Below the pieces are notes generated by a model. The model saw only the letters and a program-made list of their open reading frames with translations, was not told the origin of the DNA and did no database searches. A program made the position numbers and the translations under genes. From Alphaproteobacteria bacterium (GTDB taxonomy: Bacteria; Pseudomonadota; Alphaproteobacteria; Sphingomonadales; Sphingomonadaceae): DNA of 45,469 nt. Location: positions 1 through 45,469 of the forward strand of contig JAFANP010000016.1 in assembly GCA_019232625.1 (NCBI GenBank), in the 5' to 3' direction. Below, piece after piece: positions 1 through 8,676 of this stretch (position 1 is its first letter; each line of letters starts with the position of its first letter).

Positions 1-938
1 ACCCACATCGCGAGCCCGTGCTCGACCGTCGGGTCCCTGCGGATGCGGCTGACGAAGGTGGCGTCCTCCCCCTGGCTCTCCAGCGGCGTCACGTAGCCAC
101 CGTCCTCGCGCTGATCGAGCACCGTCACCCCCGGCGCCTCCCGTAGCGCCGCGCGAGCCTCCTGGACGGTGACGGCGTCGTGGAACTCGACAGTCACGGC
201 CTCGGCATGGCCGATGAACACCGGGACGCGCACGCAGGTGGCGATCACGCGAATATCGGGGTCGAGAATCTTCCGCGTCTCCACCGCCATCTTCCACTCC
301 TCCTTGGTCGAGCCGTCGTCGAGGAAGGAATCGATGTGCGGAATGACGTTGAAGGCGATCTGCTTGGTGAAATGCGACGGCTCGTTGGCGTCGCCGACGA
401 AGATGTTGCGGCTCTGCTCGAACAACTCGTCCATACCCGCCTTGCCCGCGCCGGAGACCGACTGATAGGTGGAGACCACCACCCGGCGTATGCCGGCGGC
501 GTCGTGCAGCGGCTTCAGCGCGACCACCATCTGGGCGGTGGAGCAATTGGGGTTGGCGATGATGTTGCGGCGGCGATAGCCGTCGATCGCCTGGGCGTTC
601 ACCTCGGGCACGATCAGCGGCACGTCGGGATCCATGCGGAAGAGCGAGCTGTTGTCGATGACGGTGCAGCCGGCGGCGGCGGCGCGCGGCGCATGTTCCT
701 TCGACACGGCCGAGCCGGCGGCGAACAGCGCCATGTCCCAGCCGGCGAAATCGAAATGCTCGATGTTCCTGACGCGCAGCTCGCGGCCGGAATCGCCGAA
801 GTCGATGACGTCCCCGGTGGAGCGGGGCGAGGCGACGGCGGCGATCTCGTCGAGCGGGAATTCGCGCTCGGCGAGGATGTTCAGCATCTCGCGCCCGACA
901 TTGCCGGTCGCGCCGACGACGACCATCCGGTAACCCAT
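1..938 (-). CDS. asd: Aspartate-semialdehyde dehydrogenase (3' end outside window)
   Basis: This enzyme reduces aspartyl phosphate to aspartate semialdehyde with NADPH, the branch point to lysine/diaminopimelate, threonine and methionine. Reading leftward from ATG at 938, the first residues are MGYRMVVVGATGNVGRE, a Rossmann start with GATGNVG at residues 9-15. The catalytic cysteine is C132 in NPNCST, and GAGKAGMDEL and a later GHAEAV stretch fit the substrate-binding part. About 312 residues are visible and the frame is still open at base 1, so only the last few dozen residues of the usual ~340 are missing. The next gene, on the other strand, starts 84 bases away. The family assignment is certain. 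Confidence 0.96.
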   Translation of the reverse strand, partial: MGYRMVVVGATGNVGREMLNILAEREFPLDEIAAVASPRSTGDVIDFGDSGRELRVRNIEHFDFAGWDMALFAAGSAVSKEHAPRAAAAGCTVIDNSSLFRMDPDVPLIVPEVNAQAIDGYRRRNIIANPNCSTAQMVVALKPLHDAAGIRRVVVSTYQSVSGAGKAGMDELFEQSRNIFVGDANEPSHFTKQIAFNVIPHIDSFLDDGSTKEEWKMAVETRKILDPDIRVIATCVRVPVFIGHAEAVTVEFHDAVTVQEARAALREAPGVTVLDQREDGGYVTPLESQGEDATFVSRIRRDPTVEHGLAMW

Positions 939-1021
939 GAAGTCTCTCCGTGAAGCTTGCCGCCGCCTCTATCGCAACGCGGGGCCGGAAGCGATATGGC
1001 GTCGGGCGACGGGGGGACAAG

Positions 1022-3229
1022 ATGAAGCGCTCGGCCTTTCTTCTGCTGGCTCTGCTCGTGCTGCTGGCCGCGGCGATGGGGCTGAAGGGGCGGCTCGTCT
1101 CGGCGCCCGACGTGCCCGCCGCCGCGCCCGGCGCGTTCGACACCGAGCGCGCGCTCGCGCGGCTCGCGCGCATCCTCGGGGACCAGCGGCCGCATCCGGT
1201 CGACAGCGCCGCGCAGGACGGCGTGCGCGCCAGGCTGGTCGCCGAGCTGCGGGCGATGGGGCTCGATCCGGTCGTCACCGACGATTTCGCCTGCAACGGT
1301 CCGCCGCGCGAGCGCACGATCGCCTGCGCCCGCATTCGCAACCTGCTCGTCACGATCGGGCCCGCGCAGGGCAAGCACCTGCTGTTCGTCTCGCATTACG
1401 ACAGCACGCCGGTGGGGCCGGGCGCGTCGGACGACGGGATCGGCGTCGCCTCGATGCTCGAACTCGCTGCGCTGCTGAAGGACCGCCCGCTGCGCCGCCC
1501 CGTCACCTTCCTGTTCGACGAGGGCGAGGAGACGGGCCTGATCGGCGCGCGCGCCTTCCTCGCCCGCAACCCGCTCGCGGCGCGGGTGGACACGCTCGTC
1601 AACCTCGAATCCCGCGGCGTCGCCGGGCCGGCGATCATGTTCGAGACGAGCCTCCCCAACGGCGCCGCCGTCGCCGCCTTCCAGCGCGCGCTGGTGCGCC
1701 CCGTGGCGAACTCGCTCACCACCGGCTTCTACAAGCTCATCCCCAATTCCACCGACGTCGCCGTCTTCGAGGAGCGGCGCTGGACGATCCTGAACTTCGC
1801 CGTGATCGGCAACGAGACCCGCTATCACAGCCCCGGCGACACGCTGGACCGGCTCGACCCGCGCAGCCTCGCCCATATGGGCCGCCAGGCGCTCGCCCTC
1901 GGCCGTGCGCTCGGCGAGGGCGAGGCCCCCGAGGCGAGGGGCGGCCGGCTCTATGCCGACCTGCTGCAGCGTGCGCTGCTCGTCGTTCCCGCCTGGCTCG
2001 GCACGGCCTTGCTCTGGATCCTCCTGCTCGCCTTCGCGGTCCTCGCCTGGCGGCGGCGGCCGGGCCGGAGCCTCGCCGTCGTCGGGGCGGCGCTGGCCGC
2101 GGCGCCGGCGGCGGTCTTCCTCCTCCAGTCCTTGCTCGGGCTGCTGCGGCCCGGGGAATTCTGGCGGGCGCACCCCGGCGGGCTCGCGCTTGCGGTCGAC
2201 GTCACCGCGCTCGCCGTCGCCGCCGCCGCGCTGCTCCGGCTCGGCGCGGACGCGCCGCGCGACGGGCTGCGGCTCGCCTTCTGGCTGGCCTTCCTCGTCC
2301 TGGGCACGGCGATCGGGCTCGTCGTGCCGGGCGCGATCGTCTTCTTCCTCGCCCCTCCCCTGCTCGCCGGCCTCGGCCTCGCCATGGGCCGCGGAGGCCG
2401 CCTCCTCGCGCTCCTCGCCTGGCTGCTGCTCTTCCTCAGCTGGGCGCCGCTCCTCCACCTCAGTGAGATCCTGCTCGATCTCGACGCGGCCTGGATATTC
2501 GCGCCCGTCTCCGCTTTGCTCGTCCTGCCGCCGCTGATCGAGCTGCAACCGCTGCTCCGCAGGCACCGCCGGCCGGCGGCGATGCTCCTCGCCGCCCTGG
2601 CCGCGGCGGCCTGGGCGGTCCCGGCCGCGGCACCGGCCTACAGCGCCGAGCGGCCGCAGCGCCTGAGCCTGGAATATGTCTGGGACGCCGACGCCGCCAA
2701 GGCGCGCTGGATGGTCTATCCCGAGGGCGGCCCGCTGCCCGAGGCGATCGCCGCGCTCGGGCCGTTCGAGCATGAGGTCGAGCCGCCCTGGTCTCCCTAC
2801 GAAAGGTGGGCCGCGCCGGCCCGGGGGCCGGCCGTTGCGCCGCCGACGGTCGACCGGCTCGGCGAGATCGCCTGGCGGGGCGGCGGCCGCACGCTGGTGC
2901 TTCGCCTCCACGCGCGCGGCTCGGAGGTCGTGCGGCTGCGCTTCCCCTCGACCGCGGCCCTGGCCTGGGTCGATGTCGGCGGGGCGGTCCGCCGGTTCGG
3001 CCGCGGCAAGGACAAGCAGGATTACGTCTTCCGCTGCCACGGCCGCGGCTGCGACGGGCTGGTCTTCGCTCTGGGCGTGCGGGGCCACGCTCCCCTCGCC
3101 GCGATCGCGACCGGTATGCGCAGCGGCCTGCCCCCGCAAGGCGCGGCGCTGCTCGCCGGCCGCCCGGCGACGGCCCAGCCCCAGTATAGCGCCGATGCGA
3201 CCTACGTCGTCGCGAAGCTGCGGCTCTAG
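1022..3229 (+). CDS. M28 family metallopeptidase with membrane domain
   Basis: Zinc aminopeptidase-type protein of 735 residues. The N-terminal hydrophobic segment (residues 4-20) is a signal anchor. The M28 peptidase domain follows: H125-Y-D127, G-A-S-D137-D, E169-E170 in DEGEETG, and H269 in YHSPGDT are the expected metal ligands and catalytic glutamate. From about residue 325 to 540 there is a run of Leu/Ala-rich membrane helices, then a soluble C-terminal domain of about 190 residues. The order (M28 domain, multiple helices, extra domain) resembles the ER metallopeptidase 1/Fxna type. I chose ATG 1022 because the hydrophobic leader begins there; an in-frame ATG at 950 would add a basic extension without a clear role. 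Substrate unknown. Confidence 0.88.
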   Translation: MKRSAFLLLALLVLLAAAMGLKGRLVSAPDVPAAAPGAFDTERALARLARILGDQRPHPVDSAAQDGVRARLVAELRAMGLDPVVTDDFACNGPPRERTIACARIRNLLVTIGPAQGKHLLFVSHYDSTPVGPGASDDGIGVASMLELAALLKDRPLRRPVTFLFDEGEETGLIGARAFLARNPLAARVDTLVNLESRGVAGPAIMFETSLPNGAAVAAFQRALVRPVANSLTTGFYKLIPNSTDVAVFEERRWTILNFAVIGNETRYHSPGDTLDRLDPRSLAHMGRQALALGRALGEGEAPEARGGRLYADLLQRALLVVPAWLGTALLWILLLAFAVLAWRRRPGRSLAVVGAALAAAPAAVFLLQSLLGLLRPGEFWRAHPGGLALAVDVTALAVAAAALLRLGADAPRDGLRLAFWLAFLVLGTAIGLVVPGAIVFFLAPPLLAGLGLAMGRGGRLLALLAWLLLFLSWAPLLHLSEILLDLDAAWIFAPVSALLVLPPLIELQPLLRRHRRPAAMLLAALAAAAWAVPAAAPAYSAERPQRLSLEYVWDADAAKARWMVYPEGGPLPEAIAALGPFEHEVEPPWSPYERWAAPARGPAVAPPTVDRLGEIAWRGGGRTLVLRLHARGSEVVRLRFPSTAALAWVDVGGAVRRFGRGKDKQDYVFRCHGRGCDGLVFALGVRGHAPLAAIATGMRSGLPPQGAALLAGRPATAQPQYSADATYVVAKLRL

Positions 3230-3257
3230 AGTTGGGGCGGCCTAGATCGACCCAATG

Positions 3258-3341
3258 CCGTTCGGGCTGAGCTTGTCGAAGCCCCTCTCTCTCTCCTGAA
3301 AGGTAGGAAGAGAGGCTCTTCGACAAGCTCAGGGCGAACGG
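3258..3341. repeat. REP-like inverted repeat, copy 1
   Basis: Two arms of about 25 bases built around TTCGACAAGCTCAGG face each other and enclose a CT-rich spacer. The same unit recurs at 26040-26122 and 45205-45290, and a shortened copy lies at 43783-43830. It sits between two convergent genes. Confidence 0.8.
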
Positions 3342-3371
3342 TGGCGGGATTCAATCCGATCCTTCGACGCC

Positions 3372-5573
3372 CTAGCGCCTGTCCCTCACCGTCCGGTCGA
3401 GGAAGCGGTTGATGGTCGTCCAGACGTGGGTCTGCGGCCCTTCGCCGGCGATGGCGTGGGTGGCGCCGGGATAGACCATAAGCTCGAACGGCTTCTTCTC
3501 GCGCTGAAGCTTGGCGTAGAGCGCCGTCGAATTCTCGAACACCACATTGTCGTCCGACATGCCGTGGACGAGGAGCAGCGGGTCGGCGATGCTCGAAGCC
3601 TCGTCGAGCGCGTCGGAGGAGGCATAGGCCCTGGGGTCGGTCCGCGGATCGCCCAGATAGCGCTCGGTGTAGAAGGTGTCGTACAGTTCCCACTTGGTCA
3701 CCGGCGCCACGGCGACCCCCGCGGCGAACGCCCCCGGCGCCTTTTCGAGCAGCTTCAGGGTCATGTAGCCGCCATAGGACCAGCCCATCACCGCCACCTT
3801 GGCCCGGTCGACGAACGGCTGGCGCTTCAGCCAGGCGAGGCCGGCGAGCTGGTCCTCCACCTCGGCGCCGCCCATCGCCCGGTAGATGGCGCTCTCGAAC
3901 CTGGTGCCGCGGCGGTTGGTGCCGCGATTGTCGACGGTGAAGACGATCCAGCCCCGGTCCACCATCGCCTCGTGGAGCGGAAGCGCGCCGTACCAGGCGT
4001 TCGTCACCTGCTGGCCGTGCGGGCCGCCATAGACGTAGAAGAAGACCGGATAGCGTTTCCCGGGCTCGAGCGGCGGAGTCAGCATGCGGTAGTGGAGCGG
4101 CGAGCCGTCGGGCCCGGCGATCGTGCCGAACCTCGGCGCCACGTGGCTGTCGAGATAGGCGGAATAGGGGTGGTCCGGGCCGAGCCGGTTCTCCTCGACC
4201 CAGGCGAGCCGGCGCCCGCCCGCGTCGGCGAGATAGACCTGGGCCGGCTGCGACGGGTTGGAGCGGGTGACGAGCGCATGGGCGGCCCCCTTGTCCATCA
4301 CCGCCTGGTTCGACCAGCCCGCCTCGGTCACCCGAACCGGCCTTCCCGGCTTGTCGTAGCGCACCCAATAGAGCTGCTGCTCGATCGGGGTCTCCATCGT
4401 GCCGGTGAAGAAGACGCGCTTGGCCTTCTCGTCGATGCCGGCGACCTTCTCGACCGCCCAGGCCCCGCGCGTCAGCTGCGTCCACTTGCCGGCTTTCCAG
4501 CGATAAAGGTGCGAGAAGCCGGAACGCTCGGACGACCAGATCAGGCTGCCGTCCTTGAGGGGCTTCAGATTGTCGGTGAGGTTGACCCAGCTCGGCGACG
4601 TCTCGCTGAACAGCACGGTCGAGCGCCCCGTCGCCGGATCGACGCGCAGAAGGTCCAGCTTCTTCTGGTCCCGGCTCATCCGCTGGACGAGCAGGCTCCT
4701 TCCGTCGGCCGCCCAGTCGACGCGGGTGAGATACCGGTCGGGATTGGGGCCGAGGTCCGCCTTCACCCGCTGCGCGCCGTCGGGGCTCATCAGATAAAGG
4801 TCGACGAGGGCGTTGGCCGTGCCCGCGGCGGGATAGCGCTGCTCCACCAATCGGGTGCCGTCGGCGCCGATGGCCGCGCGGGCGACGACGGCGACGGGGC
4901 TCTCGTCGACCCGCGCCACCGCGATCCACCGATCGTCCGGAGACCACCAATAGCCGGTGTCGCGGCCCATCTCCTCCTGAGCCACGAACTCGGCGGCGCC
5001 CCAGCTCAGCGTCCCTCCGCCGTCGTTCGTCAGCGCCCGCTCCCGTCCGGAGGCGGCGTCCATCACGTAGAGGTTCCGATCGCGCAGGAAGGAGAAATAG
5101 CGGCCGGTCTCCGACATCTTGGCATCGATCTCGGTGGCCGCCGTCTCGGTCAGGCGGCGGACGTTGCCGTCGAGCGTCGCGACGTAGAGATCGCCGTCGA
5201 TGGGAACGAGGATCGAGCGGCCGTCGGGCGCCCATTCATAGGCGGTGATCCCCTTGGTGCCGGCGATGCGGGCGCGCTCGCGCCGCATCTTCTCGTCCTC
5301 GGATATCTCGCCGCCGCTGCCGATCTTCTTCGAATCGACCAGCATCCGCGCCTGTCCGGTGGCGGCGTCGATCGCCCAGAGGTCGAAACGGTCCTTCTCG
5401 TCGGGCCGGTTCCTGAGCAGGGTGACGAGCGTGCCGTCGGGCGACAGCCGCGGCTGGCGCGGCGTCGGGCCGGAGAGGGCGGGGCTCTGGAAGACCCGCT
5501 CGAGCGGAAGGTCCCTGGCCGCGGCAGGCAGAGCGGCGACGAGGAAAAGCAGTGAGAAAAGGGTTTTGCGCAT
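3372..5573 (-). CDS. S9 family dipeptidyl-peptidase IV-like serine peptidase
   Basis: Predicted secreted or periplasmic exopeptidase of 733 residues that cleaves dipeptides from peptide N-termini. A signal peptide (MRKTLFSLLFLVAALPAAA) is followed by a beta-propeller of about 470 residues. The glutamate pair E200-E201 in AQEEMGRD matches the DPP4 motif that holds the substrate amino terminus. The C-terminal alpha/beta-hydrolase carries S599 in GWSYGGY, the acidic pair D674-D675 in SDDNVV, and H706 in GATHAI. The start at 5573 was chosen because the signal peptide begins there; the open frame extends upstream into repeat DNA. It is convergent with the M28 peptidase gene, so both neighbours may serve peptide use. 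Confidence 0.92.
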   Translation of the reverse strand: MRKTLFSLLFLVAALPAAARDLPLERVFQSPALSGPTPRQPRLSPDGTLVTLLRNRPDEKDRFDLWAIDAATGQARMLVDSKKIGSGGEISEDEKMRRERARIAGTKGITAYEWAPDGRSILVPIDGDLYVATLDGNVRRLTETAATEIDAKMSETGRYFSFLRDRNLYVMDAASGRERALTNDGGGTLSWGAAEFVAQEEMGRDTGYWWSPDDRWIAVARVDESPVAVVARAAIGADGTRLVEQRYPAAGTANALVDLYLMSPDGAQRVKADLGPNPDRYLTRVDWAADGRSLLVQRMSRDQKKLDLLRVDPATGRSTVLFSETSPSWVNLTDNLKPLKDGSLIWSSERSGFSHLYRWKAGKWTQLTRGAWAVEKVAGIDEKAKRVFFTGTMETPIEQQLYWVRYDKPGRPVRVTEAGWSNQAVMDKGAAHALVTRSNPSQPAQVYLADAGGRRLAWVEENRLGPDHPYSAYLDSHVAPRFGTIAGPDGSPLHYRMLTPPLEPGKRYPVFFYVYGGPHGQQVTNAWYGALPLHEAMVDRGWIVFTVDNRGTNRRGTRFESAIYRAMGGAEVEDQLAGLAWLKRQPFVDRAKVAVMGWSYGGYMTLKLLEKAPGAFAAGVAVAPVTKWELYDTFYTERYLGDPRTDPRAYASSDALDEASSIADPLLLVHGMSDDNVVFENSTALYAKLQREKKPFELMVYPGATHAIAGEGPQTHVWTTINRFLDRTVRDRR

Positions 5574-5624
5574 GGCGCTTCCCATAGGGTCGGCGCCGCA
5601 AAAGGAAAGCGGGCAAGCCTCGTC

Positions 5625-5768
5625 CTCCCCTCGTTTTCGAGGGGGGGACCACCCGAAGGGTGGCGGAGGGGCACGAGCGAAGCGCCTTTGCCGGGGATAG
5701 CGGGCGCCTGCGCGCCGCCCCTCCACCGCGCTTCGCGCGGTCTCCCTCCCCTGCCGAGGCAGGGGAGG
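5625..5768. repeat. Intergenic palindromic repeat cluster
   Basis: CT/GA-rich inverted segments flank this stretch: CCTCCCCTCG and CGAGGGGGG near 5625-5647, and CTCCCCTGCCGAGGCAGGGG near 5748-5766. Between them are smaller palindromes such as CCACCCGAAGGGTGG and CCGCGCTTCGCGCGG. No gene is seen between the S9 peptidase start and rplS. Confidence 0.65.
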
Positions 5769-5778
5769 ACAGGAAGGC

Positions 5779-6198
5779 TCAGCCCTCGACCGTCTCGGTC
5801 TCGGGAGTGGCGGCGGCGGCCGGCTTCACGTCGCCCCGCGTGTCGCGGCGCTCGGCGATGCGGGCGGCCTTGCCGGTGCGGCCGCGCAGGTAATAGAGCT
5901 TCGCCCGGCGCACGGCGCCGCGGCGCACGACCTCGATCGAATCGACGTTCGGCGAATAAAGCGGGAAGACGCGCTCGACGCCCTCGCCGAAGCTGATCTT
6001 GCGCACCGTGAAGGACGAGCCGAGGCCCTTGTTGGCGCGGGCGATGCAGACGCCCTCGAAATTCTGGATCCGGGTGCGGTCGCCTTCGACCACCTTCACT
6101 CCGACTCGGAGCGTGTCGCCGGGGCGGAACTCGGGAATGGCCCGGGCCTGGGTGAGGCTTTCGATCTGCTCGGCCTCGAGCTGCTGAATGAGGTTCAT
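5779..6198 (-). CDS. rplS: 50S ribosomal protein L19
   Basis: Large-subunit protein at the subunit interface. ATG at 6198 gives 139 residues starting [15 protein letters not shown], followed by [13 protein letters not shown], the highly conserved [28 protein letters not shown], and the C-terminal [19 protein letters not shown] 20-residue Ala/Thr/Glu tail extends past the core, as is usual in alphaproteobacteria. It lies 13 bases downstream of trmD in the same direction, the normal trmD-rplS order. Confidence 0.98.
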   Translation of the reverse strand: MNLIQQLEAEQIESLTQARAIPEFRPGDTLRVGVKVVEGDRTRIQNFEGVCIARANKGLGSSFTVRKISFGEGVERVFPLYSPNVDSIEVVRRGAVRRAKLYYLRGRTGKAARIAERRDTRGDVKPAAAATPETETVEG

Positions 6199-6211
6199 CG
6201 TCTTTGGCTCT

Positions 6212-6943
6212 CTAGTCTTCGCGCCGCGCGTCAGAGGGCGGTGGCCTTCGCGCGTCCCCGTGACGCTCGACCAGGTCCGGCCGCCTTGACCGTGTGTCCG
6301 CAAGCGCGCGCTCGTGGCGCCACGCCGCGATCCTCGCATGATCCCCCGATCGCAGCACTTCAGGGATCGTGCGCCCTTCCCATTCATAAGGTCGGGTATA
6401 ATGCGGATATTCGAGCAGCCCCGTTTCGAAGCTCTCTTCCTCTCCGCTGGAGGCCGCGCCCATTACCCCGGGAAGGAGCCGAACGCAAGCGTCGAGGAGG
6501 GCGATGGCCGCCACTTCCCCCCCCGACAGGACGTAGTCGCCGATCGACACCGGGAGGATCGGCCGCGCCTCCAGCAGCCGCTCGTCCATCCCCTCGAAGC
6601 GGCCGCACAGGATCGAGACTCCGGGCCCGGCGGCGAGCTCGCGCACCAGCGCCTGGTCGAGCGGCCGGCCGCGCGGGGTCATGGCCAGCACCGGCGCCTC
6701 CGGCCGCCGCTCGAGCACCTGGTCGACGGCGCGGGCGAGCACGTCGGCGCGCATCACCATCCCCGCCCCGCCCCCCGCCGGCGTGTCGTCGACCGAACGG
6801 TGCTTGTCGGTCGCGAAGTCGCGGATCTGGACCGTGTCGAGCGACCAGATCCCCTCCGCCAGCGCCCGCCCGGCCAGGCTTACGCCGAGGGGTCCGGGAA
6901 ACATCTCCGGATAGAGCGTGAGGACGTGCGCCGACCAGCTCAT
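6212..6943 (-). CDS. trmD: tRNA (guanine-N1-)-methyltransferase TrmD
   Basis: Methylates G37 of tRNAs that read CNN codons, which protects against frameshifting; it uses S-adenosylmethionine in a trefoil knot. The 243 residues show the family marks: [10 protein letters not shown] at the N-terminus, [26 protein letters not shown], and the knot segment [11 protein letters not shown]. The start at 6943 overlaps the end of vapC by four bases (ATGA), so translation is probably coupled to the toxin gene. The usual partner rimM is about 3 kb away, beyond an inserted block, which is unusual for this operon. Confidence 0.97.
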   Translation of the reverse strand: MSWSAHVLTLYPEMFPGPLGVSLAGRALAEGIWSLDTVQIRDFATDKHRSVDDTPAGGGAGMVMRADVLARAVDQVLERRPEAPVLAMTPRGRPLDQALVRELAAGPGVSILCGRFEGMDERLLEARPILPVSIGDYVLSGGEVAAIALLDACVRLLPGVMGAASSGEEESFETGLLEYPHYTRPYEWEGRTIPEVLRSGDHARIAAWRHERALADTRSRRPDLVERHGDARRPPPSDARRED

Positions 6944-7353
6944 GTCGGCGACCCTCCATCTTCCAAGATCCAGTTCTCGACGCGCAGACCCGGCACCCTC
7001 GCAAAGTGCCGAGTGTTACGTGTCACCAGCAGCAAGTCCAACGCCAGAGCGTGGGCGGCGATCAGGTGATCGAGTCGGTGCCGCTCGAACGGAACGCGCC
7101 GGTATGCGAGCGCGGCTTCACGTTCAAACGGAAGAACAGGTATCGCAGCGAAGAACGCCTCGACGGTTTTCCAGCTGAGCGGATCGACAGCATCGACTTT
7201 GAACATGACCTCGGCGAACGCAACGGCCGAGGTAACGACCTCCCCCGGCGCGAACCGTTCCACCCTGAGCCGAGCTTCTTCCGACAGCCCTTCGATGAGA
7301 TAGATGCAGATGTTGGAATCGAGCAGGACGCGCGGCCGTGGAGCTTCAGCCAC
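6940..7353 (-). CDS. vapC: VapC-like PIN-domain toxin
   Basis: Predicted ribonuclease toxin of 137 residues. PIN-domain signs are [13 protein letters not shown] at the N-terminus (metal-binding D12), an acidic residue in [11 protein letters not shown], and a C-terminal acidic cluster around [13 protein letters not shown] with [21 protein letters not shown]. The start is GTG at 7353, eight bases inside the antitoxin gene, and its stop overlaps the trmD start. Standard VapC length is 125-145. Its role as the toxin of the pair is inferred from family and gene order; which RNA it cuts cannot be read from the sequence. Confidence 0.9.
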   Translation of the reverse strand: MAEAPRPRVLLDSNICIYLIEGLSEEARLRVERFAPGEVVTSAVAFAEVMFKVDAVDPLSWKTVEAFFAAIPVLPFEREAALAYRRVPFERHRLDHLIAAHALALDLLLVTRNTRHFARVPGLRVENWILEDGGSPT

Positions 7354-7609
7354 CCTTTCGATACCAGTTCGGATGATCGATCGGACTCGGATCTATCTCT
7401 CGCTCCTCGTCCGTCAGGGGACGCAAGCCCGCTCCCGCGCCATAGATGCCGGTGAGGTCGATCCTCTTCGGTTCCTGTTCCACCGGCTCCACGATGTAGC
7501 GGCCTCGTTCCTCGCGCACGGTCACCTCCACGCCCGGCTCCACGCCGAGCGCCTTGGGGAGGCGGACGGCGACCGAGTTGCCCGACTTGAAGGTCTTCGT
7601 CTTCTTCAT
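7346..7609 (-). CDS. vapB: VapB/AbrB-type antitoxin
   Basis: Antitoxin of 87 residues. The N-terminal part MKKTKTFKSGNSVAVRLPKA is a typical SpoVT/AbrB-MazE swapped-hairpin DNA-binding domain, and GVEPGVEVTVREERGRYIVEPV completes it. The C-terminal half (from residue 50, with [21 protein letters not shown]) would bind and block the PIN toxin. ATG at 7609 lies seven bases from a palindromic TATA-rich site that is the likely operator. vapB and vapC overlap by eight bases. Confidence 0.9.
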   Translation of the reverse strand: MKKTKTFKSGNSVAVRLPKALGVEPGVEVTVREERGRYIVEPVEQEPKRIDLTGIYGAGAGLRPLTDEEREIDPSPIDHPNWYRKGG

Positions 7610-7615
7610 GCTCGA

Positions 7616-7638
7616 ATGTATATACATCCGGTATATAC
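7616..7638 (-). promoter_or_regulatory. Palindromic operator upstream of vapBC
   Basis: A perfect 12-base palindrome, ATGTATATACAT (7616-7627), is followed by a second GTATATAC core (7631-7638), 13 bases centre to centre. It lies just before the vapB ATG and in the divergent gap to the flavoprotein gene. AbrB-type antitoxins commonly bind such paired sites to repress their own operon; that function here is inferred. Confidence 0.65.
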
Positions 7639-7681
7639 ATCTCAAGCGGAACCCCGCTCGTTCGCAAGCGCTACCCGCACC

Positions 7682-8635
7682 ATGAGCGACGAACCCATCT
7701 TCGACTGCCTGGTGATCGGCGGCGGTCCCGCCGGCCTCACCGCGGCCATCTACCTCACCCGCTTCCACCTCTCGATCAAGGTCGTCGACGCGGGGAAGAG
7801 CCGGGCGAGCCTCATTCCCTGCACCCACAATCATGCCGGCTATCCGGGCGGCATATCGGGCAAGGAGCTGATCGCGCGGATGACGGAGCAGGCGCAGATG
7901 TACGGCGCCTCGATCGTCACCGGGCGGGTCACCCGGCTGGACCGGGTCGAAGGCGGCTTCGAGGCCGAATGGGGCGAGGGATCGGTGAAGGCGAGGACGG
8001 TGCTGCTCGCCACCGGGATCACCAACCGGCGGCCGCCGATGGACGAGGACCTGCACGACGAGGCGCTGCAGCGAGGCCTCATCCGCTACTGCCCGATCTG
8101 CGACGGCTACGAGGTGACCGACAAGAGCGTCGGCGTGATCGGCGACGATTCCCACGGCGTGGCCGAGGCGGTGTTCCTGCGCGGCTTCACCGAGGACGTC
8201 ACCCTGATCGCGCCCCATGCGTCCCACGCTTTGTCGGACGCGGACCTGGCGCGGCTCCGGGAGTTCGGGATCAAGGCGGTGGACGGGCCGTGCCACGCCG
8301 TCGCCGCGCACGACGACTGCATTGTCGTCGACACCGCGCAAGGACCGCAGACCTTCGACAGCGTCTATCCCGCGCTCGGCTCCGACACCCATATCGAGCT
8401 GGCGCAGCAGGTCGGCGCCGCCCTCAAGGACGACGTGCTGGTCGTCGACAGCCACCAGCGCACCTCCGTCCCGGGCCTCTACGCCGCCGGCGACGTCGTC
8501 CTCGGCCTCGACCAGATCAGCCACGCCATGGGCGAAGGCGGGGTCGCCGCGACGACGATCCGCAACGACCTGGCGCGCGAGCGGCCGATCGTTCGCGAGA
8601 CTCTGAGCGGGTCGATCGCCGCCAAGGCCGGCTGA
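7682..8635 (+). CDS. Thioredoxin-reductase-like FAD/NAD(P) oxidoreductase
   Basis: Flavoprotein of 317 residues with the low-molecular-weight thioredoxin reductase layout. The FAD-binding LVIGGGPAGLTAAIYLTRF is at the N-terminus, a redox CxxC is present as RYCPICDGYE, and GLYAAGDVVLGLDQISHAMGEGGVAA closes the FAD domain. The NADPH-binding site is atypical: the usual G-G-G-x-S-A is replaced by VIGDDSHGVAEAV, so cofactor use may differ from a true TrxB. The start ATG at 7682 directly precedes the flavin motif. It is divergent from vapBC and followed 41 bases later by the dioxygenase gene; both lie inside the block that splits the rimM-trmD operon. Partner unknown. Confidence 0.88.
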   Translation: MSDEPIFDCLVIGGGPAGLTAAIYLTRFHLSIKVVDAGKSRASLIPCTHNHAGYPGGISGKELIARMTEQAQMYGASIVTGRVTRLDRVEGGFEAEWGEGSVKARTVLLATGITNRRPPMDEDLHDEALQRGLIRYCPICDGYEVTDKSVGVIGDDSHGVAEAVFLRGFTEDVTLIAPHASHALSDADLARLREFGIKAVDGPCHAVAAHDDCIVVDTAQGPQTFDSVYPALGSDTHIELAQQVGAALKDDVLVVDSHQRTSVPGLYAAGDVVLGLDQISHAMGEGGVAATTIRNDLARERPIVRETLSGSIAAKAG

Positions 8636-8676
8636 GCGGCCTTTCCCGCTTTCCCCTTGCGCGGCATAACGCCGCC

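Noticed and set aside
881-5555. Long open frames opposite the M28 and S9 peptidase genes and overlapping asd.
   Set aside because: Low-complexity Arg/Gly/Pro text without motifs; the opposite frames carry complete catalytic sites.
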